A stretch of 36,890 bases of DNA from an uncultured Clostridia bacterium (GTDB taxonomy: Bacteria; Bacillota; Clostridia; Lachnospirales; Lachnospiraceae), in contig CAMOSC010000006.1 of assembly GCA_946624325.1 (NCBI GenBank), positions 1-36,890 of the forward strand, written 5' to 3'. The first letter of the stretch is position 1. Each line of letters starts with the position of its first letter. Made by a program: the position numbers and the translations under genes. The notes under the pieces are model-generated. The model ran no database searches and was not told where the DNA came from. It worked only from the letters and a program-made list of their open reading frames with translations. Below are positions 27,264-35,664 of this stretch, piece after piece.

Positions 27264-27788
27264 TTAAACGTCCGGGAGAAGAATATTCGGATTTCTGTGA
27301 TCTCCCTCCGTAGCGTATGTCAGAAGCTGCGTCCAGATATTCCCGCCGCGGATATGCATGACATAGCGGTATCCTTCCGTCTCGAAAGAAACGACGGCGC
27401 CATCCACACTGCCCCGGTCGGGGCGGATGCGCAGCAGCGTATCGGAACAGATGCTGATGGTGAGAGGGGCGTCGGCAAAGGATCCAGGGAATAAGGGGCT
27501 GGCGCAGTCCTTGCGCAGCAGCATATTCAAGGCCTTGTAGTTTTCGGGAAGAACCACATAACGGCTTCCGTTGTACTCCGTGATGACCGCTTTTTCCGGT
27601 TCGGTAAAGGTTTCTGCCCCGTTTACGAGACTTGCGGCATTGAAGGAAGCCCCGAGCCGGAGAATATAATTATTGGAAGCATATTTTGCACGGATGATGT
27701 AGACCAGGAAAAATATACCGAAGGCCAGCAGGAGAAGGGAGGCTGTGATGAGAATCCTGCCGCCCCATCTGCGTAAAAATGATTTCAT
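27264..27788 (-). CDS. Membrane-anchored hypothetical protein
   Basis: Start MKSFLRRWGGRILITASLLLLAFGIFFLVYIIRAKY; AAAGGAG RBS; 174 aa. Confidence 0.75.
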   Translation of the reverse strand: MKSFLRRWGGRILITASLLLLAFGIFFLVYIIRAKYASNNYILRLGASFNAASLVNGAETFTEPEKAVITEYNGSRYVVLPENYKALNMLLRKDCASPLFPGSFADAPLTISICSDTLLRIRPDRGSVDGAVVSFETEGYRYVMHIRGGNIWTQLLTYATEGDHRNPNILLPDV

Positions 27789-27897
27789 GACTGAGGCTCC
27801 TTTCCGGTACCGCAAACGGGTCAAAGTGATCATACTGCCGTATGCGGAAATGGTATCTGCTGCGACGGGGAAACGGTACGGCGGGAAACGGAAGGAA

Positions 27898-28476
27898 TCA
27901 GGGCTTTTCCGCATCTGCGGGCACGACGGGCCGGTCTTCTTTACGGACAGGCTCAATTCCGTGCCAGATTTTCCGCGAGCGGACAAAGACCATCAGAATG
28001 CCCGCAAATGAGAGAAGAAACAGGCATGCGCAGGCCCACTCGCCGTTCCGTGCATCGCTGTTTAGCAGCAGGAAAATCAGATCCCCCGCCAGGGCCGCAC
28101 CGGTTAAGAGCATGCAGCCAAAGCTGCTCCTTAAAACGCGGCCGATGCCGGTTTCTTTCCGGAGCTTTGTCATGGGTGACGGCGCACCGTACATCCTGAA
28201 AAGCCCGCCGGCCAGATATACCGCGGGAAGAAGGGCGGCTATGGCGGGAATAAGCACATACAGGCAATAGGTGGAGGGGGATGCTCCGAAGAGGTAGATG
28301 ATGAGCGGGATCAGGAACAGAAGACTGCCCGGGATAAGGGAATACAGCGCACTCTTTGACGATTTTTCCTTCAGGATGAACCACTCGCCCCGGTATACGG
28401 GAACCTGTTTCTCGCGGCCTTTTTCGTCAATCTGTGTCTGCAGACCGTAGTCTTCCTTCAGTTTTCGCTCTTTCAT
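27898..28476 (-). CDS. Multi-TM hypothetical membrane protein
   Basis: 192 aa with about four hydrophobic segments; same strand and just upstream of the 27264-27788 gene. Confidence 0.78.
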   Translation of the reverse strand: MKERKLKEDYGLQTQIDEKGREKQVPVYRGEWFILKEKSSKSALYSLIPGSLLFLIPLIIYLFGASPSTYCLYVLIPAIAALLPAVYLAGGLFRMYGAPSPMTKLRKETGIGRVLRSSFGCMLLTGAALAGDLIFLLLNSDARNGEWACACLFLLSFAGILMVFVRSRKIWHGIEPVRKEDRPVVPADAEKP

Positions 28477-28507
28477 CGGTGAATATCCCCCTGATTTTCA
28501 GCCATAT

Positions 28508-28660
28508 CCGGACTCCGGCTCCAAACATCCTGCAAGTATGTCTCTGCTCCGGAAACGGCGTGACTTGCGGGCGCCGGACTCCGGCTCCGGACATCCGGCA
28601 GGTACGCTTCTGCTCCGGAAACGGCGTGACTTGCGGGCACCGGACTCCGGCCATGAACAG
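28508..28660. repeat. 66-bp tandem repeat, ~2.3 copies
   Basis: Units start CCGGACTCCGG at 28508, 28574 and 28640 (partial); each contains GCTCCGGAAACGGCGTGACTTGCGGGC. Confidence 0.9.
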
Positions 28661-28934
28661 TTCAGTTATCGCGATATATGAAAAATGATTCCGCAGGGCG
28701 TGCGCACACACCGGTACAGGTGCGGGAGCATGCGGGAAAAGCTTCGCGGAAATTTCCCGGACCAAGCGGAACCGTACCGGGTTTCTATTGGAAAAGTGTA
28801 CCAGAAAAGCAATTCCATGGCAAGTGTAAACCTATGAATTTGCACACCGTTCCGATGGCACGCGCTTTGCATGCGGACACGCCTCAGGGTGCGGAAACCC
28901 TGTAATGATGGAACACAGTATTGTGGTAAAGTGC

Positions 28935-28963
28935 TTGACACACTTGTATACTTACGGTATAAT
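28935..28963 (+). promoter_or_regulatory. Perfect-consensus sigma-A promoter of the Opp-type operon
   Basis: TTGACA (28935-28940), 17-nt spacer, TATAAT (28958-28963). Confidence 0.85.
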
Positions 28964-28985
28964 TGAACACAACTGGTGTTTTTTT

Positions 28986-29018
28986 GTAACGATTCAAAAC
29001 TGTTTTTTGAATGGTTAC
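28986..29018 (+). promoter_or_regulatory. 5'-leader hairpin upstream of the SBP gene
   Basis: GTAACGATTCAAAA-ctgtt-TTTTGAATGGTTAC; 14-bp stem with one mismatch. Confidence 0.7.
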
Positions 29019-29056
29019 GCTTTTTTCCAGACATATCTACAGGAGGAGAATGGCAA

Positions 29057-31465
29057 ATGAAGAAACAGCTTGCTTTGCTCATGGCTGCATCCATGGTACT
29101 CGGTACCGCTGCAGTCGCCTACGCCGAAGAAGCGGCAGACACGCCGCTGGTTGTTGCGACCAACACGCTTTCCCAGAAGTTCAGCCCGTTCTTTGCGGAT
29201 ACCGCGTATGATCAGGACGTGGTAGCGCGCACCCAGATGAGCATGATGACCACCGACCGTGTGGGCGGCATCATCTACAACGGCATTGAGGGCGAAACCG
29301 TCAACTACAACGGCACCGACTACACCTACTATGGTACCGGCGACCTGTCCGTTGAGTACGACGAAGCTACCGACATCACCACCTACGGCTACAAGATGCG
29401 TGAGGACCTGGTTTTCTCCGACGGCGTACCGGCAACCATCGATGATGTCATTTTCAACTACTATGTATTCCTGGACCCCGCTTACAACGGCTCCACCACT
29501 CTTTCCAGCTACGACATCGTAGGTCTTCAGGCTTACAGAACCCAGATTCCGGAAGCAAACCTGGAAGAGACCCAGGCCGCTGCCGATGCCATTATGGCTG
29601 CTTACACCGCAAACGGCCCCGAGTATACCGTGGCTGAGAGCGACGGCTTTACGCAGGAGCAGTATGACAGCTATGCACAGGCTGCCACCGCTCTGTGGAA
29701 GGAAGACGTTCAGGGCATCGTGGATTATGTCTACGCGAACTATGCTGCGGACTACGCTGAGGATATGCTCGGCAAAACCGCCGAGGAAGTCGGTGAGGAT
29801 GAGGGCCTGAAGGTTGCTCTGGGCATGGCTTTATGGGGCTTTGCAAGCATTGAAGACGGTGTGCTCACCACCAGCGACGGCAAGGAATTCAAGCTCGATG
29901 AGGCTGCGCCGACCGTTGATGATTATTATGAGGCTACCTATGCGGCTTACGGCGGCGATATCGACGCTTACCTCGGCACCGAGTCTGCCACAGGCGCTAC
30001 CTCCGATGCCATCAAGAGCGAACTCCTTCAGAAGATCGCAGAGGACGCCGGCGTAGATATGGAAGCAGGCGTTCCGAACATCTCCGGTATCACCCGTGTG
30101 GATGATTACACCCTCGAGGTGAAGGTGAACGGCTTCTCCGCTCCCGCGGTTTACTCCATTCTCGGCTTAAGCATCGCTCCGATGCACTACTATGGCGACG
30201 AGGCTCAGTACGACTATGAGAACAACCAGTTCGGTCACCCCTTCGGCGACCTGAGCACTGTTCAGGCAAAGATCGACGCTCCCATGGGCGGCGGCCCCTA
30301 CAAGTTTGTGAAGTATGAGAACCGTGTGGTTTACTACGAGGCAAACGAGAACTACTACCTTGGCGCACCGGAAATCAAGAGCTTCCAGTATAAGGAGACC
30401 AACGCCTCCGAAGTTGCAAGCGCGGTTCAGACCGGAGCTGCAGACGGCGGCGAGATGACCGGAAACAAGGCAAACTTTGAGATGCTCCGCGGCTTCAACG
30501 ACAACGGTGAGGTTACCGGAAATGTCGTTACCACCTACAGCGTCGCAAACCTCGGCTACGGCTACATCGGCATGAACGCCGATACCATGAACGTTGCCGG
30601 AGAGCCCGGAAGCGAGGCCTCCAAGAACCTTCGTAAGGCATTCGCAACCGTTCTGGCCGTATACCGTGATACCGCGTATGACAGCTACTACGGCGACGCC
30701 GCAGCTGTTATCAACTATCCGATTTCCTCCACCTCCTGGGCAGCTCCGCAGCCGTCCGACGAAGGCTACCGCGTAGCGTACTCCGTTGATGTGGACGGAA
30801 ACCCGATCTATACCGCAGACATGAGCACCGAGGACAAGTATGCCGCCGCCCTTGAGGCAGCAAAGGGCTTCCTGATTGCGGCAGGCTATACCTACGACGA
30901 GGCATCCGGCACCTTCACCGAGGCTCCGGAAGGCGCTTCCCTGTCCTATGAGGCCATCATCCCCGGCGACGGCACCGGCGACCATCCGAGCTTCGCAATC
31001 CTGACCGACGCCCGCAATGCCCTTGCCACCATCGGCATCGAACTCAAGATCAACGACCCGGCAGACTCCAACGTTCTTTGGGATGCGCTTGACGCAGGTA
31101 CCCAGAATATGTGGTGCGCGGCATGGGGCTCCACCATTGACCCGGATATGTATCAGGTATATCATTCCTCCAATATCGTAGGTCTCGGCGGCTCCGATTC
31201 CAACCACTATCACATTCAGTCTCCGGAGCTTGACGCCATGATCCTTGACGCCAGAAAGTCCGCTGATCAGTCCTATCGTAAGGAAGTTTACAAGGCTGCC
31301 CTCGAGGAGATCATGGACTGGGCCGTAGAGATTCCGGCTTATCAGAGACAGAACATTGTCATCGCTTCCACTGAGCGCGTTGATATCGACACCGTGACTC
31401 CGGATGTTACCACCTATTGGGGATGGCTGTCCGAGGTTCAGACCATGAAGATGCGCGAGCAGTAA
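29057..31465 (+). CDS. Peptide/oligopeptide ABC transporter substrate-binding protein (SBP_bac_5), enlarged
   Basis: Start MKKQLALLMAASMVLGTAAVAYAEE; 'GGGPYKFVKYENRVVYYEANENYYLGAPEI' family signature; 802 aa. Confidence 0.9.
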   Translation: MKKQLALLMAASMVLGTAAVAYAEEAADTPLVVATNTLSQKFSPFFADTAYDQDVVARTQMSMMTTDRVGGIIYNGIEGETVNYNGTDYTYYGTGDLSVEYDEATDITTYGYKMREDLVFSDGVPATIDDVIFNYYVFLDPAYNGSTTLSSYDIVGLQAYRTQIPEANLEETQAAADAIMAAYTANGPEYTVAESDGFTQEQYDSYAQAATALWKEDVQGIVDYVYANYAADYAEDMLGKTAEEVGEDEGLKVALGMALWGFASIEDGVLTTSDGKEFKLDEAAPTVDDYYEATYAAYGGDIDAYLGTESATGATSDAIKSELLQKIAEDAGVDMEAGVPNISGITRVDDYTLEVKVNGFSAPAVYSILGLSIAPMHYYGDEAQYDYENNQFGHPFGDLSTVQAKIDAPMGGGPYKFVKYENRVVYYEANENYYLGAPEIKSFQYKETNASEVASAVQTGAADGGEMTGNKANFEMLRGFNDNGEVTGNVVTTYSVANLGYGYIGMNADTMNVAGEPGSEASKNLRKAFATVLAVYRDTAYDSYYGDAAAVINYPISSTSWAAPQPSDEGYRVAYSVDVDGNPIYTADMSTEDKYAAALEAAKGFLIAAGYTYDEASGTFTEAPEGASLSYEAIIPGDGTGDHPSFAILTDARNALATIGIELKINDPADSNVLWDALDAGTQNMWCAAWGSTIDPDMYQVYHSSNIVGLGGSDSNHYHIQSPELDAMILDARKSADQSYRKEVYKAALEEIMDWAVEIPAYQRQNIVIASTERVDIDTVTPDVTTYWGWLSEVQTMKMREQ

Positions 31466-31522
31466 TCCGTATTCCTGCGGATCTGCCGGTTTTACCGCGC
31501 ATATCATACAGCTTTTCATTCA

Positions 31523-31553
31523 GCCGCCCTTTCCGGGGAACGGAAAGGGCGGC
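31523..31553 (+). terminator. Hairpin after SBP gene (terminator/attenuator or mRNA stabiliser)
   Basis: GCCGCCCTTTCC-ggggaac-GGAAAGGGCGGC followed by TTGTT. Confidence 0.6.
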
Positions 31554-31599
31554 TTGTTCCTATCAGTGCAGGCGTCCCGGATTACAGGCCGGGGCATAC

Positions 31600-31669
31600 T
31601 TCCTCTGATCAGCCGGAACTCCGGAAACCGTGTTTCCCAGTGTCTCCGAAGCCCGGCTGAACAGAGGAA
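31600..31669. repeat. Inverted repeat in SBP-permease intergenic region
   Basis: TTCCTCTGATCAGCCGG (31600-31616) / CCGGCTGAACAGAGGAA (31653-31669), one mismatch; inner GGAAAC/GTTTCC. Confidence 0.75.
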
Positions 31670-31703
31670 ATCTGCGTACATCAGAACGGAAGGAAATAAA
31701 CCC

Positions 31704-32699
31704 ATGTGGAAATTTATCGTCAGACGTGTGGCGCTGGCAGCCGTCATCGTTTTTCTTGGGTCCTTTATTATCTACGGCGTCATGCGTGCCATGCCCACGA
31801 GCTTTGTGGAGGCTATGGCAAGGCAGCGCGCCGCTGCCTCTGCCACTACGGGCGGTCCTACCTACAAGGAATGGCTGGATCAGCTCAATGCCGCCTATCA
31901 TCTGGATCAGGGCGTATTCCTGGGCTTTATCAGCTGGTTCGGCAGCGTCATCACAGGGGATTTCGGGGACAGCTGGAAATATGGCGTACCCGTTATCCAG
32001 AAATTCAGCGAAGTCATCTGGTACTCCGTCGTTCTCAATATCATTTCGCTGGTGCTTGAAGTGGTCATCTGCATCCCGCTCGGCATCCAGGCGGCGCGCC
32101 GCCAGTACAGCGGCTTCGACTACGGTATCATGGTTTTCGCCATGCTCTGCATTTCCCTGCCGACCTTCTTCCTGGCGACGGTGCTGAAGTATATCTTTGC
32201 CGTTCACCTTGGATGGTTTGACCTCTACGGCATTGTAGGCCGTTATCATGAGCAGCTCAGCAGCACGGGCAAGATGCTGGATATGGTGAACCACATGTTC
32301 CTTCCGGTGCTGACCCTGGCCATGCTGCACATCGGAGGCCTGACCAGGTATACCAGAACCAATATGCTGGAGGTGCTCAACGCGGATTATATCCGTACCG
32401 CAAGGGCGAAAGGCCTTTCGGAGCGCGTGGTCATCAACCGTCACGCATTCCGGAACACCCTGATTCCGCTTGTCAGCTACATGAGCTATCTGATCCCGAG
32501 CCTCTTCTCCGGATCGATGATCACGGAAACCCTGTACCAGATTCCCGGTATCGGCTATATCTCCTATGATGCCATGGTGGCGGGAGATCTCCCCTTTACC
32601 ATGTTCTATTCGGTCTTCCTGCTGATCCTCACCCAGATCAGCCTGATGGTGGCCGATATCATGTATGCCGTGGTAGACCCGCGGGTACGCATCAACTAA
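31704..32699 (+). CDS. Oligopeptide-type ABC permease (OppB/DppB-like)
   Basis: Start MWKFIVRRVALAAVIVFLGSFIIYGVMRAMP; 'YIRTARAKGLSERVVINRHAFRNTLIPLVSY' EAA loop. Confidence 0.94.
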   Translation: MWKFIVRRVALAAVIVFLGSFIIYGVMRAMPTSFVEAMARQRAAASATTGGPTYKEWLDQLNAAYHLDQGVFLGFISWFGSVITGDFGDSWKYGVPVIQKFSEVIWYSVVLNIISLVLEVVICIPLGIQAARRQYSGFDYGIMVFAMLCISLPTFFLATVLKYIFAVHLGWFDLYGIVGRYHEQLSSTGKMLDMVNHMFLPVLTLAMLHIGGLTRYTRTNMLEVLNADYIRTARAKGLSERVVINRHAFRNTLIPLVSYMSYLIPSLFSGSMITETLYQIPGIGYISYDAMVAGDLPFTMFYSVFLLILTQISLMVADIMYAVVDPRVRIN

Positions 32700-32720
32700 G
32701 CGCGGAAGGAGGAAAGAGAA

Positions 32721-34481
32721 ATGAGCGAGGAAAAGAACAAGAACACTTCAAATGAACAACAGCTCTCTCTGGACGACGGCCGCCGCGTAAAGGTGCTCTC
32801 GCCGGGCATGATGGTTTTCAAGCGCTTTATCCGCAACAAGCTGGCCATTGTGGGCATCTGCGTGCTGATCTTCATGTTTGTCTTTTCGTTTGTGGGCGGA
32901 ATAGTTTCACCCTACAGACAGGACCAGGTTTTCTACAAGAACGATTTCGCCAACAAGGAATACGCCAGTGCCGTCATCAACAACGAGTACCGTTTCACGT
33001 CGGCGACCGGCACGCCCCTCTCCACGATGGTGCGCGCCACCTTTAACAGCAAGGTGAAAAACGCATCTGAGGAAAGCGTCAGCTTCACGGCGGACGGAAA
33101 CACCTATATCGCGACAAAGCTGGATGATGATTTTTACACCATCTCCTCCGGACAGGATCTGGCGACCATCGCACTGCTGGGCAAGATGACGGATATCAAA
33201 CCCATCGGCGATGCGGAGATCGGAAAGGATCTGAAGGACGCCGCCACAGAGGCCATCAGGGAGAATGCCGCATCCTTTGAGCTGGACGGCGTGGAGTACA
33301 GCATCACCAAGGGAGCCGCCAAGAGCTACACGCTCGGCGCGCTGGCTGAAACGGGCCTCGCCAGCAAGCTTTCCTTTGACGCCCACGACAATGCCTACAC
33401 GAAGCTCATCGCGGACTACGAATTCCGCAAGGAAGCGGAGACTGCCATGCACGCGGAAGCGGATTCCTTTACGGCCGGCGGGGTGGAGTATATCCTGGAC
33501 ACCGACGGAGAGAACAGCGCGGTGATCTATGAAAAGGGCAGGGACGAGGCAATCGCCAGCGTGAGCAACGTGATTGTCAGCCCGGTCAATTCCGACGTAT
33601 TCCTTCCGATCGAGTATAAGGACGCGGCTGCGGAGGCCATTGCGAACCGTGAGACCTCCTTCACCTATGTCAATGCGGACGGCGAGGAGGAAACCCACAC
33701 CATCACCATGCGCGGCAACAACTACATCATCAGTACCATGCAGAAGACCCTGCTGATCGATATGTACGCCTATCCCAGCTTCGCGCATCCCCTGGGCACC
33801 GACGACCACGGCATGGACGTGCTCACACGCCTCATGTACGGCGGCCGCATCTCCCTGATGGTGGGCTTTGTGGTTATGATTCTGGAAAACATCATTGGTA
33901 TCATCATCGGCGGTATCTCGGGATATTTCGGCGGCTGGACCGATACGCTGCTCATGCGTTTCGTGGATCTCTTCAACTCCATCCCCTACTACCCGATGAT
34001 GATCATCGCCGGCGCCATCATGGATTCCCTGGAGGTGGATCCCTACAAGCGCATATTCCTGCTGATGGCCATCATGGGCATCATGGGCTGGACCGGCGTG
34101 GCCAGGGTGGTCCGTGGCCAGATCCTCTCCCTCAGGGAACAGGATTTCATGGTCGCAACCGAGGCAACCGGCATCCGCGTATCCAGACGTATCTTCATCC
34201 ATCTGGTGCCGAATGTCATGCCGCTTCTGATCGTGCAGGCCACCATGGGTCTGGGCGGCATTATCCTGACAGAGGCGACCTTAAGCTTCCTGGGACTCGG
34301 AATCAAGTATCCGCTGGCTTCCTGGGGTTCCATTATCAATGCCGCCAGCCAGATCTATGTCATGACGAATTTCTGGTTTATCTGGATACCGGCGGGACTC
34401 TTAATCGTTCTGACGGTGCTCGGCTTCAATTTCGTGGGCGACGGTCTGCGCGACGCGTTTGACCCGAAGATGAAGCGGTAA
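32721..34481 (+). CDS. Oligopeptide-type ABC permease (OppC/DppC-like) with large extracytoplasmic insertion
   Basis: 586 aa; TM1 'LAIVGICVLIFMFVFSFVGGIV', later 'FAHPLGTDDHGMDVLTRLMYGGRISLMVGF' and EAA 'DFMVATEATGIRVSRRIFIHLVPNVMPLLI'; ~270 aa between TM1 and the HPLGTD motif. Confidence 0.94.
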   Translation: MSEEKNKNTSNEQQLSLDDGRRVKVLSPGMMVFKRFIRNKLAIVGICVLIFMFVFSFVGGIVSPYRQDQVFYKNDFANKEYASAVINNEYRFTSATGTPLSTMVRATFNSKVKNASEESVSFTADGNTYIATKLDDDFYTISSGQDLATIALLGKMTDIKPIGDAEIGKDLKDAATEAIRENAASFELDGVEYSITKGAAKSYTLGALAETGLASKLSFDAHDNAYTKLIADYEFRKEAETAMHAEADSFTAGGVEYILDTDGENSAVIYEKGRDEAIASVSNVIVSPVNSDVFLPIEYKDAAAEAIANRETSFTYVNADGEEETHTITMRGNNYIISTMQKTLLIDMYAYPSFAHPLGTDDHGMDVLTRLMYGGRISLMVGFVVMILENIIGIIIGGISGYFGGWTDTLLMRFVDLFNSIPYYPMMIIAGAIMDSLEVDPYKRIFLLMAIMGIMGWTGVARVVRGQILSLREQDFMVATEATGIRVSRRIFIHLVPNVMPLLIVQATMGLGGIILTEATLSFLGLGIKYPLASWGSIINAASQIYVMTNFWFIWIPAGLLIVLTVLGFNFVGDGLRDAFDPKMKR

Positions 34482-34500
34482 GGGAGGGGAGGAGAAGCTT

Positions 34501-35664
34501 ATGTTTAAGAAGAAAAAGACAGATGCCAATTTTATCTCAGCCCGCGAGTCCAGGAAGATCAGCAAGGCAAACCAGAAAATCACAAGGGAGCTGGATAAGA
34601 GGCTTTCCAGAAAGCACGTTCCGGAGAGCGAATACCTGACGTCCATGAAGGATCCCGGAAACGTAGTGGAATTTGACGACCTCCACACGTATTTCTTCAC
34701 AGATGTCGGCACCGTGCATGCGGTTGACGGCGTGAGCTTCAATGTGCCGGTCGGAAAAACCGTGGGTATCGTGGGTGAGTCGGGCTGCGGCAAGAGCGTT
34801 ACCAGCCTGTCGTTAATGCAGCTGGTTCAGCGCCCCACGGGACAGATCGTCAGCGGTGCCATCCGTCTGAATCTTGGCGACAAGGCCTATGACGTGGCGA
34901 AGATGCCCATCGAAGCCATGCAGAAAATCCGCGGAAACGTGGTCTCCATGATCTTCCAGGAGCCCATGACAAGCTTAAATCCGGTGTTCCGCATCGGATT
35001 CCAGCTGGACGAGGTCATCTCCCTGCACAATACGGGCATGGATAAAGAGGCGGTGAAGAACCGCAGCATCGAGGCCCTGAAGATGGTGGGAATTCCGGAT
35101 CCGGAAAGGGTTTATTCCCGGTATCCGCATGAGCTCTCCGGCGGCATGCGCCAGCGCGTGGTCATTGCCATGGCGCTCGTGTGCAACCCGAGGCTGATCA
35201 TTGCCGATGAGCCGACAACAGCTCTGGACGTGACCATCCAGGCACAGATCCTGGAGCTTCTTCGCAACTTAAAGAGTGAGATCAACGCCTCCATCATGCT
35301 GATTACCCACGACCTGGGCGTGATCGCCGAGATGGCGGACTATGTGGTGGTTATGTATGCCGGACGCGTGGTGGAAAAAGGACTGGCCCACGAGGTCTTC
35401 CTGGATCCGCGCCACCCCTATACCATCGGCCTGATGGAGTCCAAGCCCGTCATCAACAAGACTGTCGACAGGCTGTATTCCATACCCGGTTCCGTGCCGA
35501 ACCCCGTCAATATGCCGGATTACTGCTATTTCCGTGACCGCTGTGAGCGCTGTGTGGAACGCTGCTCGGGCAAGTACCCGCCGGAGATCCATGTGAGCGA
35601 TACCCATATCGTCAGCTGCTGGCGGTATTTTGACGATCAGAAGCGAGGTGGAAGAGATGAGTAA
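34501..35664 (+). CDS. Oligopeptide-type ABC ATPase (OppD/DppD-like)
   Basis: Walker A GESGCGKS, signature LSGGMRQR, Walker B LIIADEPTTALD, C-terminal Opp/Dpp cysteine region. Confidence 0.95.
   Translation: MFKKKKTDANFISARESRKISKANQKITRELDKRLSRKHVPESEYLTSMKDPGNVVEFDDLHTYFFTDVGTVHAVDGVSFNVPVGKTVGIVGESGCGKSVTSLSLMQLVQRPTGQIVSGAIRLNLGDKAYDVAKMPIEAMQKIRGNVVSMIFQEPMTSLNPVFRIGFQLDEVISLHNTGMDKEAVKNRSIEALKMVGIPDPERVYSRYPHELSGGMRQRVVIAMALVCNPRLIIADEPTTALDVTIQAQILELLRNLKSEINASIMLITHDLGVIAEMADYVVVMYAGRVVEKGLAHEVFLDPRHPYTIGLMESKPVINKTVDRLYSIPGSVPNPVNMPDYCYFRDRCERCVERCSGKYPPEIHVSDTHIVSCWRYFDDQKRGGRDE

Noticed and set aside
28508-28660. Possible CRISPR array
   Set aside because: The 66-bp units are contiguous tandem repeats without repeat/spacer alternation and there are no cas genes nearby.
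29050-29211. Alternative start ATGGCAAATGAAGAAAC (MANEETACF...) in another frame
   Set aside because: The overlapping ATG at 29057 gives a signal peptide and an 802-aa SBP; the other frame is short.
30167-31519. 450-aa - strand ORF
   Set aside because: Antisense to the peptide SBP; G/V-rich with no motif.
32907-34202. 431-aa - strand ORF
   Set aside because: Antisense to the OppC-like permease; His/Asp-rich shadow translation.
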